Assembly (NCBI RefSeq): GCF_021155775.2
Contig: NC_060233.1
Span: 12,278,782-12,342,781, forward strand
Direction of reading: 5' to 3'
Length of the DNA stretch: 64,000 bases
Origin: Neodiprion pinetum
Lineage: Eukaryota > Arthropoda > Insecta > Hymenoptera > Diprionidae
Shown: piece after piece, positions 12,610 to 25,200 of the stretch
Numbering within the stretch: position 1 is the stretch's first letter
How the letters are laid out: each line of letters begins with the position of its first letter
Position numbers and translations under genes: made by a program
Notes under the pieces: model-generated
What the model saw: the letters and a program-made list of their open reading frames with translations, nothing else
Databases searched by the model: none
What the model was told of the DNA's origin: nothing

Positions 12610-13254
12610 TCAGCCATCGTGGAGTCGTTTGCCTGATAAAAGACGCTTTTCTGGGTCAGCATGGTAAAATACGGTTACAGTATACTCTAAAAAATCCTTA
12701 TCAAACTTGTTGCATGTATTCTTCAGCGCCGACAAATTTTCTCGAGTCATTCCATTAATGGGGAGAACATTTTTGGAAAAATCCAACGCTAAAATTGGTG
12801 CGAAATTTATACCTAAAAACAAAGTACACACATTATATAATTGCCAATTTCTTACCGCGAAGAAATTCTAATAGTACCATAAGTAAACAGTCGTTTGTCG
12901 TTGTTTCGATACCGTTTTGTAAAGATGGCCGATCTCTAACGTAAAAAAATTATTAAACACACAAAAAAAAAGTCAACTTGCTTTTGATCAAAATTGTATA
13001 AGTAAGATTGACTCAATACCTACATTGAGGTTACACTTATCTACCGTTTGAAAAGTAAATCACGATTATTATTTGCGGTAATGAAATCCAGAAGAACGTA
13101 ACATAGCCTGAAAGTCAATGTGTCGTCGTTTCATTCCAACCCACAAAAGAGTACCAAACACGAACCTTGTAATATATCGCAAACGGCGCGAAGAACGAAA
13201 CGGATGACAACATTGAGTGAAGTCGTCGATCAAAATCTCCTTCAATTTTGCCAT
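12610..13254 (-). CDS. Unrecognised small protein, 3 exons, about 123 aa
   Basis: I do not recognise this family. Exons on the minus strand are 13254-13166, 12935-12856 and 12812-12610. Phases 2 and 1 match at both junctions, rebuilding an Arg codon and a Gly codon; donors are AAG|GTTCGT and GCG|GTAAGA, acceptors TTAG and TTTTTAG. The protein starts MAKLKEILIDDF and ends LLSGKRLHDG. It has no signal peptide or clear membrane helix, a Cys pair near residue 15, and a hydrophobic stretch near residues 45-70. An AATAAA on the minus strand (12590-12595) sits 15 bases past the stop. It is tail-to-tail with the DCST gene (about 105 bp) and head-to-head with the Cys-rich gene (475 bp). The splicing evidence makes it very likely real; its function is unknown. 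Confidence 0.72.
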
Positions 13255-13728
13255 ATTTACAACCTGTTATGAATTCACGAAGGTTTGACAACTTATCATT
13301 TATACATTTTCATTTCTTTTTAGTTATTATTTTTTGTTTTTGGGTTTATTGGTGTAAAATGCAACCAACTTGACTTTTGCGTGAGGTTCAATGTTTTACG
13401 AAGTAGAAGAATGTGCTCAAGTACCCAGCGATTGTTAAAATTGGTTGCATTACTGAATTAACAAATAAATGCTGAATAAAAAGAATTTGTAAAACATTTT
13501 GGTGTATAAAGAATTTAATTTATTCAATTAACTACGTATATTGATAGTTAAGCATACGTACATTCAATTGGTAGCAACAATTAGGTCACATCATATCGTT
13601 CTCTACGATCCGTATTTTTCATTGTAGCGAAAACAAGTGTCTAAACATGGTGGACGAAAACGTCACGTAGCTGGAAAATCCTAAGAGTATCGTCAATAAG
13701 CTCATAAGCCTAGAAGCAACGGGATAAA
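13255..13728. promoter_or_regulatory. Probable bidirectional promoter region
   Basis: The 475 bases between the divergent start codons at 13254 (minus) and 13729 (plus) contain no open frame. They must hold the 5' UTRs and promoters of both genes if both models are right. No specific motif could be assigned. Confidence 0.4.
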
Positions 13729-16700
13729 ATGTCTGCCAACTTAGCGCCGAGGCAATTGAGATTGGACAAGCTGTTCAAGTGTTGCAAAAGTTTCTGTCGC
13801 CAAAGTACCAACAGCAAACAAGTATGTGGAGAAAAATCAAAGCAAGATAAGACCTCGGGAGAATTGGCTAACTCGCCACTTTCCGAATCGTTGGTAAAGT
13901 GCGATCGAGAAATAAAATCAAAGGTGTCGAGCAACGAAAATTTGTGCTGCCCGCAAAAATCACCAAAAAGAAGCATCGCCAGCAGTTCCAGCGATGTTTT
14001 ATCGCAATGTGCCGGAACTCGTGGCGACAAAATCGAGAACCAAGAGGGTGTGACATTGCAGCTGTGCAGCTGTTCGCAGACTGATTCCACAGTCCAATGC
14101 AAGGATCACGCTTTTCCGGATCCCGACAAACTGACCGAAATGATAAGCAAGTCAATAAAAGCGGTCGTACAAAATTTGGCCATTGTAAAGCAGCAGGAAA
14201 ATCAAAAACCTCCTGAACCCTTGGCAACGAATAAAGAGATCCTTACCAGCTCGACTCAATACTCTGAACAGGCGATGCCTTCCGTTAAGCCTGTGAATGG
14301 TTCCGGAAGTGTCTGCCGCCCTTGTGGAGACAACGCAAGTCTGAAAAATTGGAAGAGAAGCTGCGATTCCCAGCAAAGATCAACGCTGCATAAATTGCAA
14401 GAAACGTATCCGTGGTAAAAAAAAAATTATTTTTCATGTTTTCACAAATGTACCATATTTTCGGATAGTTTTGGGAAATATTCAGTACCATTTTTGGAAA
14501 AATTTGGATTAATCTGATAATGTTCGAGAAATAGAACTTATATTCTTCCGTTTCTATCTTTCTTACTTTTTCTAACCAAATTGAGTCAGAAGTGAAAATC
14601 GTATAAATTTCTATTGAAAACTTATATTTTCTCAGAACTTCATTTTTTATCACAAAACTGACGATAACTTTGAATTTTGGTATTTATGCGTATTTTCTTA
14701 CGGTAACACGTTATGAAAAACTGTGATGGACTTTTCATAGAAATTCGAAATTTGTAAATTGAACTTTATTTGTATAAAAAACAACGAAAAAAATATGGGC
14801 ACATTATCTGTGACGAAAATAAATATCAAATTTTTACCTCAAATCTGCGGAAATTAATTTTCTGCGTTGAAATAACCATATTTCTACAAAGTTCTCGGAA
14901 GTTATTAGATTTTTTCGGAAATTCGTACGAATATTTCAAAGATTTTGAAAATAATTTTCACCAGGGGTCGCATGCCTCTTTCGGAGTCTAGCACGGTCAG
15001 TTCGGTAATCTGCAAAGGTGAAAAGGATGTTATGTGGCCTCGAATTGTTCATGCGGCTGATAATCAGTCGGAAAAGCCTCGGAGAGCGAAGAAGACAAGC
15101 AAGCCTCGAAAACCTAGCAAGCATCTGAACACCGATAATCGAAGAATGACGGGCAATGTCAACATCTACATTTGCTCTGAGGGAAACGAGGTCAGTGGCC
15201 AAAAGAAGAAAACCTCCGAATCGAGCGCAGACAATTCAACCGTAGTAACGAACACCAGCTACGCGTATTCGTCAAGTGACGAGTCTTCTAAAACGATCCA
15301 GGACTTGTTACCAGAGAAAAAAAATCCAATAAATGTCAGCTTGAAACGGGCCTTTAGTGAAGAAGAACTGCCGCTGGATTGCGAGTGCCTCCAAGCACCT
15401 TCCAACAACGATGACAGCGATGCTTTCTGTCTCTGCAGCATCTCTAGTCTGAATCCACCTAACGAAACTCAGCCAAAATACAACACACAAGCTTGGACTG
15501 AGAATAATAATCGTAATTCACAACCCCAATTCCGTCATACTCGACGAAAGTTTGACACTGACAACGGGTCACCTGGCATCGAAAAAAATCCAACTGGCAA
15601 TGGCGACGCGTCTTTTTCGAGTTACGGCGAAAGTAAATACAGCTGTTGTGAGGTTAGCAGCAAATCTTACGCACCGCAAAGTAGCAGAGACAAGGAGGGT
15701 TGCACTTGTTACGAGTACAAAAAGGAGAGCTTGAACTTCGGCAACCGGCAGAGTGACGTCTGCTGCGAAAATAACTGTCAGCCTCTGAAGAAGGACCATT
15801 CTATCAAAGCCAGCGACAGTATCAGAAGTTCAATGTGCGGCGGCAAGAAGCAACAGCCTTCGAGGTGTTCGAATTTCTGCATCGTAGAAGAAGATGAGGA
15901 GCGCGTTGGCAACGTTTGCGGGAGAGAGAGTACCGATCGTGAAATAAACAAATGTGGCCGAACTCCGACGGTTCGATCTGTTGCCACAAGAATCTCGGTC
16001 GTCGAGGTTGTGAAATCACTTTCGACTGACGTTGAAACTTGCTGCAACGTTGAGTCGCTTGTTTCCTGTGCCAAAACAAGTGTGGAACCGATAGAGTGTC
16101 CCAAAAAGGAAGCCACTACAGAATCTCGTCTAAGATGGTCATTGAACAAGGCTAAAAGCCTTCTCAGGCGAAGAAGCACGTCTGCCGAATCTAAGAAGAG
16201 TAAAAGTCCAGTATGCGTTTCGAAGAGAGATTTGTCGAGTGCAAACAACGAGTTACTTGCGAAGACCACTAAAAATGGAACCCTTTCAACCCACGGAGAA
16301 AGTAATGGCGATAAAGAGTTGCAATCTACCATATTTAAAGACTGTGCAGTTGACTGTACAAACAGTTTGGTGTTGATAAAGAGCTCAGTTGTCGATCAGG
16401 ACAGGTTCAAGAAATCAGCTGACGGGAATAACAGGACCCAACCGTCCTGTTCAAAGATAGGCAGCTTAATTATGGAGACAAAGAATTCATTGCAGTCTCA
16501 CTGTAACAAAACCCAAGATGACTGTGAGTGTGAGAATCGGAAACTAGGGATTCGAGAAGCGATTCAGCTGTGCAATTGCACCAGTTCAAAAAATGAGCAA
16601 AAACTGTACCAACCATCACCAGAAGATGGCGGATTTCGAGTCTGCACGCTGTGCTGCAGAGCAGAGAATGATTGCCGGTGCAATTCCGAAAGAGAAAATT

Positions 16701-18674
16701 GTCGACAGTCGAAATTTCCATCAAACATATCGTACAGCGAGGATAGGAAATCGCAAATTTGTGTTTATTGTGAAAAACGCCGAGAAAATTGCGTCTGCCA
16801 AGCAGCAATGAAGAAGTGCAGCTGTTGCCGGATGCCGGTTGACATCTGCAACTGCCAACGCGTCTACACCGCGACGTGCGATGATTCCAGTTACGGCGAA
16901 AACGCGTGTCAATGCGTCGGTCATGTCATTCAGAACCCCGACGGTGGCGATCAGAGCATCAGCGTCACCGCCTGGAAGCCGAAACGAGACGCGAGAAAGT
17001 ATTTTTCAAAAAATCCGCGGGAAGGTGGCTACGCCGATTGTTCTTGCTGCGACAATATCCGTCCTTATGGATCTGACAATCTGCCCTATCAGAGGTTAAG
17101 CGTCTTTTCTGACGTGATGACCGAGCTGCAACAAAAAATGAACGAACTCCCGGGCTGTAATCGGTGCGGGAAAATACCCTGCCGCTGTTATATACAAGAA
17201 CTTAACAATCACTCAAGGTTCGATGTACACTTTTACAGTTATGGGCTTTTACTTTAAGTATAGCTGCTGCTGCGTGGCTTGAAGGGTAAAGAAACAGTAA
17301 AATTATTTTCTTTATTCGGTTTTCAAAGAGAAAGACATCGCTGAAATTTGGTTAAAGAAGTGGAAAAATCACTCGGAATGGAAAGAAAAAGTAATTAATA
17401 CGGCTGATCTTCATGGGTCACTTTACAATCTTTCCGCTCGGATGCATTTCGAGTTTAGAAAATGTTAAAAGAAATTTTGTTATCATTAATTATTGCTATC
17501 TAAATAACACAAGAACGATTAAAAAACCGGAAAGTTAAAACGGATTGAATTAAAAAATTCCTTCAAAAAAATTTAGAAACATTAATTTTCAATCATGCCT
17601 TGACCTTTAATATTTATTAGCTCAGCAACCGAAGATAAGCTAACATACCAATCGAAGCACAGAAAATCCCGGAGCAGATCGCCGCTCTGTCGTGATTACC
17701 TCGACGTTGGGCCGTGTAAATGCGGCGGGCGGAAAACACCTCTGTTAAAAATTTGCGACCGATGTAGAACAACACCGTGTAGATGCAGGAGAAGTAGATC
17801 GACTCAGAGAAAACCACAAGCGAAATGCTACTACTGCAAATCTTCGCCGTGTAGGTAAATCACTTCAATCATTTGTTGTTGCAACTAATGCAGCTACGAC
17901 CAAGGGTGTAGAAGCAGAAAATTAATACACAAACTGAACTTGATTTGGGTGTATTCAAGGTGCCATAGAAATCGAACTATATACAGAGTTGTTGTGGTAC
18001 AAGAGTAATTACTCTGACGATACTCATATCACGACTGACCTCCTAATTCCTCAGCTCATTCTTACACCTCTATGACACACTCACAAACATACATGCATAC
18101 ATTATACATGGCATCATATTGCTTGTAACATTTGTATTCCTGATTAGGGCAACATGGCGATGTTTCGGACAATCAGCTGATTATTTTAGATGAATTTCAG
18201 AAACACCAAGGCACCAAACATGCCGTGCAAGCTGTTGTACTGTTATTTTGTGACACTGAATCGATTCAGAGTGAAATATGCAGAGGAAAGACACTTTCAT
18301 TATCAAATACAACGGCCATGACAGTTTGCATGATACCTATATTTACTACCAGCAGATGGCTCCCTCGAAAACAATCTCGTGGCAATCGTTTAACTCCAAA
18401 GCAGGCATTGAAAAATCGTAATTGACTACTTAATCTGAAAAAAACTTATTTTAAATCGTACGATTTGCTCCATAGATGCGAATTAAGCAAGACGAAACTA
18501 CCCAAAGTCTGTAAATGCAGCGGCTCTCCATCCCGATTTCTATCAAAAACCGCTGCCCAAGCGTCCGCAAGAAGTCCCGGTAGAATTTCTCGGGGTTGTC
18601 GATGCTGCAGTTGTGGCAAGCCCAGCTGTGAATCAGCACTGCCTAACAAAAGTCAAGAGAGGCGACGCGGCTAG
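13729..18674 (+). CDS. Cys-knuckle-rich, largely disordered protein of unknown function, 4 exons, about 1123 aa
   Basis: I do not recognise the family. Exons are 13729-14414, 14965-17217, 17621-17854 and 18476-18674, all joined in phase 2. The ATG is preceded by an in-frame TAG (13711) and has AAA before it. The N-terminal half is Ser/Lys/Asn-rich and disordered, with scattered CC and CxC pairs. From about residue 785 regular knuckles appear: CTLCCRAENDCRC, CVYCEKRRENCVC, CSCCRMPVDICNC, CNRCGKIPCRC, then CDRCRTTPCRC and CYYCKSSPCR in exon 3, and GCRCCSCGKPSC near the end. The pattern C-x2-C-x4-7-C-x-C suggests metal binding or disulphide cross-linking. There is no signal peptide. It is on the same strand as the DCST gene and similar in style to its tail, so a shared origin or testis expression is possible but unproven. 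Confidence 0.75.
18147..18295 (+). repeat. Copy of dispersed GCAATATGGCGTCG repeat
   Basis: GGGCAACATGGCGATG, then ACAATCAGCTGATT, and GCCGTGCAAGCTGTTGTACT followed by TATTTTGTGACACTGAAT. It lies in the intron before the last exon of the Cys-knuckle gene. Confidence 0.7.
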
Positions 18675-18828
18675 TATATCTCGTTTCATGAAGTACTTGC
18701 AGTTCTAAATCACGTGCCGAAAGGTTTTCGAGTTATTATTGTTATCTGTACAGCACACGAAAACTGCCAGTGTCTTCGTCGTTTAGAACCTTAAAAAGTT
18801 ACGTTATCGAAAAAACAATTCCAATTTA

Positions 18829-18834
18829 AATAAA
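18829..18834 (+). terminator. Poly(A) signal of the Cys-knuckle gene
   Basis: AATAAA, 155 bases after the stop at 18674 and followed by a T-rich stretch, as expected for cleavage and polyadenylation. Confidence 0.5.
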
Positions 18835-20347
18835 AGTCCTTTGTTTCTAGTGCATTTTATTTCCTATTAATTTTTTTTATCTTGTACATAATGCGTGATT
18901 AATAAAAAACAAAATAAAGTCAAAAAAATCGAAGTGGGAGCTTGCAGATTATAAAATACATATATTCATAATCCATGAATAAATATTGTTTCTCAACGAC
19001 TAGAAATTATCATCATGTGATTTGATTAATTAATTACGTAACTGTATCATACACTGTGCGCATTATCAAACGCTCACACAAATTCAGCACAACGAAAGCG
19101 AATTACGAAACGTCTACGGCGCATCAAAACAATCGTACCACATGGCCTTGCGTTCTGCTTAAACATATTGTTATTTTTCTATAATTGTTGAAGTTACTCT
19201 AAGAATTTATTATTTGTCGGCGAATCTCGAGTGATTTTATACTTAACAGTTTTATCATGTTTTTTTCTCTGGATATATCTTGTTTATGATAAATGTTTTC
19301 TTAAATTTTTGTGCGACAATGCCCTCTGACATAGAATGTTGAAATTTTATTCGGTGAAATTCATATTGACACAAGTGGAATAGATATTTAGTTGTAGACT
19401 AGAAAAGTGAAAAATTTATAAAGATAAGATTGCTATAAAGAAAGTCTTGCAGGAAAATCCCAAGCCAGGTCAATGTTGTCTAGAAAACGCGAGAGTTCCA
19501 CATCTGGCAAGAAAACACCGCGCTGAAGAAACTACGAATATGATAGTACATTATGTAACAAGCGAATAATCAGCTTTTGTTCCTGCGTTACATATATTAT
19601 ATCCGACTCAACTTTGGCCACATTATTGACTTGAAAAGAAAAGAAGGGAAAATCTAAGAACCGCATACAAGTAGTACATGGATATAGGTCGGCGGGAGTG
19701 AAAGTGCGCGAGTGGGTCCAGGGCTACAGGCTTTGGAGGGGCTGTAGGGGACGAAGACCCCCACTTAAAAAATATACTTTTTAAAAATAAAATAAAATTT
19801 GAAAAAATCTTGAATATACAATAAATATTATTCTGTGGCATTTATTCTATATCCGCAACATCAACAATTCACATGATGATCAATTACAATACCGAGAGAT
19901 ATAGTTCAAAATGGAAAAGACAAAGAGAAAACCAGAAAACTTGAGCAGGAAGTCTTAAAGTTGCCGCCGATTTAGTGCAACATGTAACCTCGGTAACGAC
20001 CAAAATTTTTGTGAAAATATTAGAGTCGTACAGGTCCCTGGCATTCCTGTATGTTTCATATCTAATAGGGAACTATGTTCGTTTATGATCGCCCCATTTA
20101 ATTGGTACCGCGTGGCGCAGGAATGATCTCCCCCTCTCCCTTTCACGGCCCAACATCCCTTGCCGGCGACGCGGAATACTGTCAGCGCCACGTAGTGGCT
20201 GGCTTCACTAATGGACAAGATTTTGGGCCGAGTACCAGGGAGCTGGAGTCGTGCATGGCAATGCTTACGTTGTTCAAGACTAAGGTTATCAGAACCACGA
20301 GCAGAACGAACGGTTGACAGCTGTCTTCTTTTTCTTTCTCCCTTTCT

Positions 20348-20350
20348 CTT

Positions 20351-20403
<53 letters not shown>

Positions 20404-20420
20404 CACTCTCTCTCTCTCTT
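20348..20420. repeat. (CT)n microsatellite
   Basis: About 70 bases of almost pure CT dinucleotides, interrupted once by TTGCA. The Arg/Glu and Ser/Leu open frames across it are artefacts of the repeat. Confidence 0.95.
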
Positions 20421-22200
20421 TTCAAACCTTATGGAAAGAAAATTTAGTGGTCACTCTGCTCGCCAACACACTGCAGCACAAATGCCAACTGTAGGCCGCA
20501 CCGAAGAATCATATTATAGTAAATTAAATAAATTGAATAAATTGAATATCGTGTGCCTCTCCCAACTTCCTGTTACACATTTTCGTCGCATTTACGAAAT
20601 GAGTCCCACCAAATGTCACATACCGAGAGCTAAGATGTTACACATCAATATTCGAGACATATGACCACATATTTCTCTCGCAAATGCGGGAGAAAAGTGG
20701 TACGTTTTTCCCTGCAGATGAGGGAAAAAAGTTAAGAGGGAATAATATGCCACTTTCGTCCCGCTTTTCAGTTCAACAAAGTTAACATTATGGTTGAGTT
20801 GGGAATAAACAAGAAAATCACGCCAAACAAATAACTAAATAGTCAAAGGTCGTACATGTCCTTCAACGCGGCTTGTTTCTCTTTATTATCCATGGGTTTT
20901 ACCCATTTACAATTCTCAGTTAATTGCCAGATGTGAACGCTGGCCTACCTGGACTGTAGGTACGCGAAAGCGCGGAAGGGTCGCGTATTTAACTTTTACA
21001 GAAGTACCTGCATATATGTTCCCATTTTCCTCCTATGTATAAAATTTCCATTCCTGCAAACGTCATTTCCGACATAAATTCTTGACCCATCCTAAATCTT
21101 AACCAATCACAATAATCGACCAATACGAAGAATCGATCAATCAAAAAAACTCCTAGACCCTCCGCTTTTCCAAAATCTTTTAAATTCTGTTTTCGATCAT
21201 CATCAAAAGGTCAAATCCTCAAACCAATAACAACTGTCTGACAAATTCAAGTATCAACCAAGTATATAAACCAAACTAACTATCAAGTCAACGAACTTGA
21301 ATTATGAATCTACCTAATAAACAACTACTTCGAATTATCACGAATTCAACAAATAAATTAATAGACAATATCGGCATCGCTACTCTAACGACTCAATTTT
21401 ATAAACTACTACGAACAATATTACTTGCAATCTTGTAACCGAATTTCTTATACCCAACATGTAAATATATAGTTAGTTTTTCCAATTCCTCAATTAAATA
21501 CCCCCGTTCTGCTAAAGTGTCGTGCGAGACAATACAAACTTCAAAGATTCTCTGTTTCGGATAACATTTAATATTGTCACAGACGTTTTCTGGCATTTTG
21601 TAATCGTTACCTTTTTTCTCCTGAACTGCTATTATCGAAAATCTTTAACTATTCCGAAGTTTCTACTTTATGGATAACATGCCAGGGTACTTCGCTGTGT
21701 TTTCATAGCATTTAAAAAAAAAATATCAACAATGATTTCCACAACTGGTGAACGAAAAATGAAGAAAAATATAACTAAATTTTAAACAAACGTCTAAATC
21801 AAATGATAGGAAATGTCTGAGAATATTTTTCACCATGATTTTCAGCCCCACCTACAGGCGCAGTCTTCAGTCCACCTTGTTGGCCTAGACGGCGTGGCTG
21901 TTTTTCCACATGACGAACTTAGCATTAGGTTTACAAAAGTCTCAAGTTCGGATCAGACGCGTGGCGAGTGACCGAGGGGAAGGGGGCCCTCAACGCGTAT
22001 AAGATGCCGTTGTGCCGCAGTTCTTGAGCTAATGTGTCTTGAAGCTTCTGGTGTGTCAGTTGTCGGTGCGTTTGACAGTATAACCAGACCGATTTTGCAC
22101 GCAGAGTGAAGCCCCGTGTTAAGTGCAAAGTGAATCTGACCGTGATTAGCACCTCGGAAAATATCATTATTCGATATTACTTTTCACTTAAGTTCTTAAA

Positions 22201-25200
22201 ATGCAAGCGGTGCAGGAACCTTTGAGAATCGGCGTTGCCGCTGTGGAGATCAACAATAACCAGCAACTGCAGATCGCCAAAGGCAGGGCGAATCAGGAGT
22301 CGCACTTTTCAATGTTTACAAAATCACCGAAACACCAAGTTTTGACTCTTCAAGAACTCATCGGCGAGTTGCATCAAGCCTTCGCCACCGATCTTGTGGA
22401 CATCGATCATGTCCAGGAACTGATGGCTTCGTACAAAAGCAATCCTGCGGACTGGCGGAGATATGCTAAATTCGATAGACACAGGTAAAGGTTTCTGGAT
22501 GAAATTTAGCTATTCCTAGGAATTCTTTCGTCTCCTAAAAAAAGTCTACGACTTTTGGGATGAATCAGGGTACTTTTATCGATAGATGTACTTACTTTAA
22601 AATTACACAACGTAACCATAGAAAGAAAAATTATTCTCCCAAATTTATACACCTAGAATAATTTCTAAATTATCTGAAAAAAATCTGGAATTCTCAGGGC
22701 ATTTCTCGTCTCATGGAAAAACTTGGAATTTTCGGGGTCAGTTGCGGAATTTCTTCGGAAAGTATTGTAATTGAGAAAAAACACCATTGGCATGACTACC
22801 GCAAATGAAATTTTCTTCAAATTTTGAACAAGATCTTCTCAAAAAAAAAAAAAAAACCACGCGCTGCATCGAGATGTTTTATAAAATACCCGCAAAAATT
22901 TCTCAGGAAATTTTGACTTCGAATTACATGCAGTAGACAACCCGATTAGAATTCATTATTGACGAAACAGGCGAGCATCGGTAATTTCACTTGAAATTCA
23001 CGTATTTCAACCATCAACACGGTTTTTTCTTCTTCTATACCTAAAATAAGAAGATACGTAGTTTTTTGTGTAGCGATTTGCTCGCTTGGTTCCGTTTAAC
23101 GGCAGGTTCAAGTTCGTGGTTTTGCCGTCTGGAATTCACTCGTTCGAACAGACGTGGTAACTTGAAAATGACTGAGTTAACGGTCAAAATGAACGGGAGT
23201 AAACCTGTTGCAAATTTCACGGTTGTCACGAAAAAATAGTCCAAATTTTTTCGGTGCCTTCGAACACTCGTTTGAAAAATACAACTTTTGAGAAGATAAA
23301 AATTCGCAATTTCTTTTTAAGTCGATGAAAAAAAATCTTTTTTGCTCCAAGTGTGTGAAATTCTCAAAATAACTTCTCATTTATTTTTGCTACATCCCTT
23401 TATAATAATATGTGTAATTCAATGTAGTATTTATAATTATGTGATGAATCGTACGGAAGCAAAATTGGTGAACCTGTGAACGATTCCTATCGAGTTATTA
23501 ATTTAAAAATTTCTGACTTGACTTTTGATGTGAGGTAGGCACAAAATTTCACCCTCGCAAGTTGAATTCAAGTACCGAATTTTTCGTTTTTCGTAACATC
23601 AATTATTGTATTTCATCAACATATTCGAGAGGTTGGGTGAAAATCACTACACGAAGGCATATCAACACAGGTCAATGAGGTTATCGGCCGGTTTATCATC
23701 TTCACTTTTCTATATACGTCCGTCATTATTATGCCGCCGCGAAGTAGATCAAACAGTCGAGATGTTGTCAGAAAAGATTGCAGAAGAGCAAGCGAATCAT
23801 GTGGAAAATAATTTTTCCCAAATCCGATAAAAATCTTGAAACTTTTCTCCGGAATGCATCGTTAAACCGGGAAGAATTCTGTCAATTAAGGAGATCGGTA
23901 AAATTTTTCTGAAATATTAAATTTCAGAGTCTCGAAATCATTTTCGGAGAGGTCAAAAGTGTCTGTATATTTGGAGTTGCGGCACAGTCTCTATTTCTTA
24001 TACTGTTATGCAAACTTGTTCAACTAGTCGGAGAAAAACTATGATTACATTCGAACAATGAATATTTCTTAATATTCCCGAAAAAAATTTCGATACATCT
24101 TAAATAGTTTGAAAAATACTGAAAATGTCTAATAAATTCTCTTTATATTTATTCTCAGTACTCTTAGGTGATATGAAATGCACTTTCAGAGATTCGATGT
24201 TGAGATTGTATCAAAAAAAATTTCGAAAGGAAACCGGTAACTTTTTAAATGCCGTAGAAGTTTTTCACAATACGTTTTCAAAATTTTTTGTAAAATTTTT
24301 GAAAGATTGTTAGCATTGATCTATTGGTGTCTTGTAATCGATTTCAAAAAAATGTTTATACACTTCTCGCAAAAATTAAGGGAACAACGAAATTTTCGAA
24401 ATTTTTTGGTGATTTTCAACAGGCTGTATTTCAGTGAAAAATGGTCGTACAAAAAATAAAAAAAAAAAGCTTTTGAAGCTTGAAGACTCTAGTTTTTGAA
24501 TTTTTTGGTTTAAAATTTTTCGAAGCACTATTAGCCATGCAATCCTTGGATAAAGCACGAAGAAAAAATTTTCAAAATTTTTTACGTTTTTTCTTTCGCT
24601 CTACGGGCATGGAAAAATTTTTCCGAGCTGAACCAATGCATAGGTCGCATAGCCTGTTTATTCAGCTTCAAGATGCTTTTTTTTAAACCTCGATACGACC
24701 ATTTGTCTTCGAGATATCGAATTTTGAATGCCAAAGCATCCTTTTTCACTCAACTGCTGATATCTCTGGAACTACTGGTCGCACAGCGAACCGAAGGGCA
24801 GTTTCTTTTTCTGCAGAAAATTTCCTACAAAAATCTGTCAAGGTTGATGTCAAAAAAAATTTTTTTCCACCTGTAGCGTTAACGTGAAAAAAGAGCAAAA
24901 AAATGCCATTTTGCCTTTTTTTGGATAATTGACTGTATCTTCGTCAATATTGGGGGGAAAGCTTAGGTTAGAAGAAAATTTTACAGCCTAATGTACCCCA
25001 AAGGTCCCCCCAAATCGGTAGATCGATCGGTTCAGCGGTTTTCCTGGACCGATTGATTGAAATTTTGACAAAATTAAGAGAACAAGATTCCTTAAGAAAC
25101 AAAAACCTTGTTCCCTTGATTTTTTTAAAATTTCAATCAATCGGTCCAGGAAAACCGCTGAACCGATCAATCTACCGATTTAGGGGGACCTTTGGGGTAC

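Larger units (their letters stand above)
18675..22200. other. Intergenic region between the Cys-knuckle gene and cysteine dioxygenase
   Basis: About 3.5 kb without a supportable gene. It holds the poly(A) signal of the upstream gene, a (CT)n microsatellite near 20350-20420, an A/C-rich stretch near 21000-21400 and, in the last 300 bases, the GC-richer presumed promoter and 5' UTR of cysteine dioxygenase. Short open frames (for example the minus-strand one at 21399-21596) have no splice or family support. Confidence 0.5.

Noticed and set aside
15569..16332. Several minus-strand open frames over the Cys-knuckle gene
   Set aside because: Antisense shadows of the 2.25-kb coding exon; they have no splice links or family features.
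20182..20447. Arg/Glu-rich and Ser/Leu-rich open frames
   Set aside because: They come from the (CT)n microsatellite.
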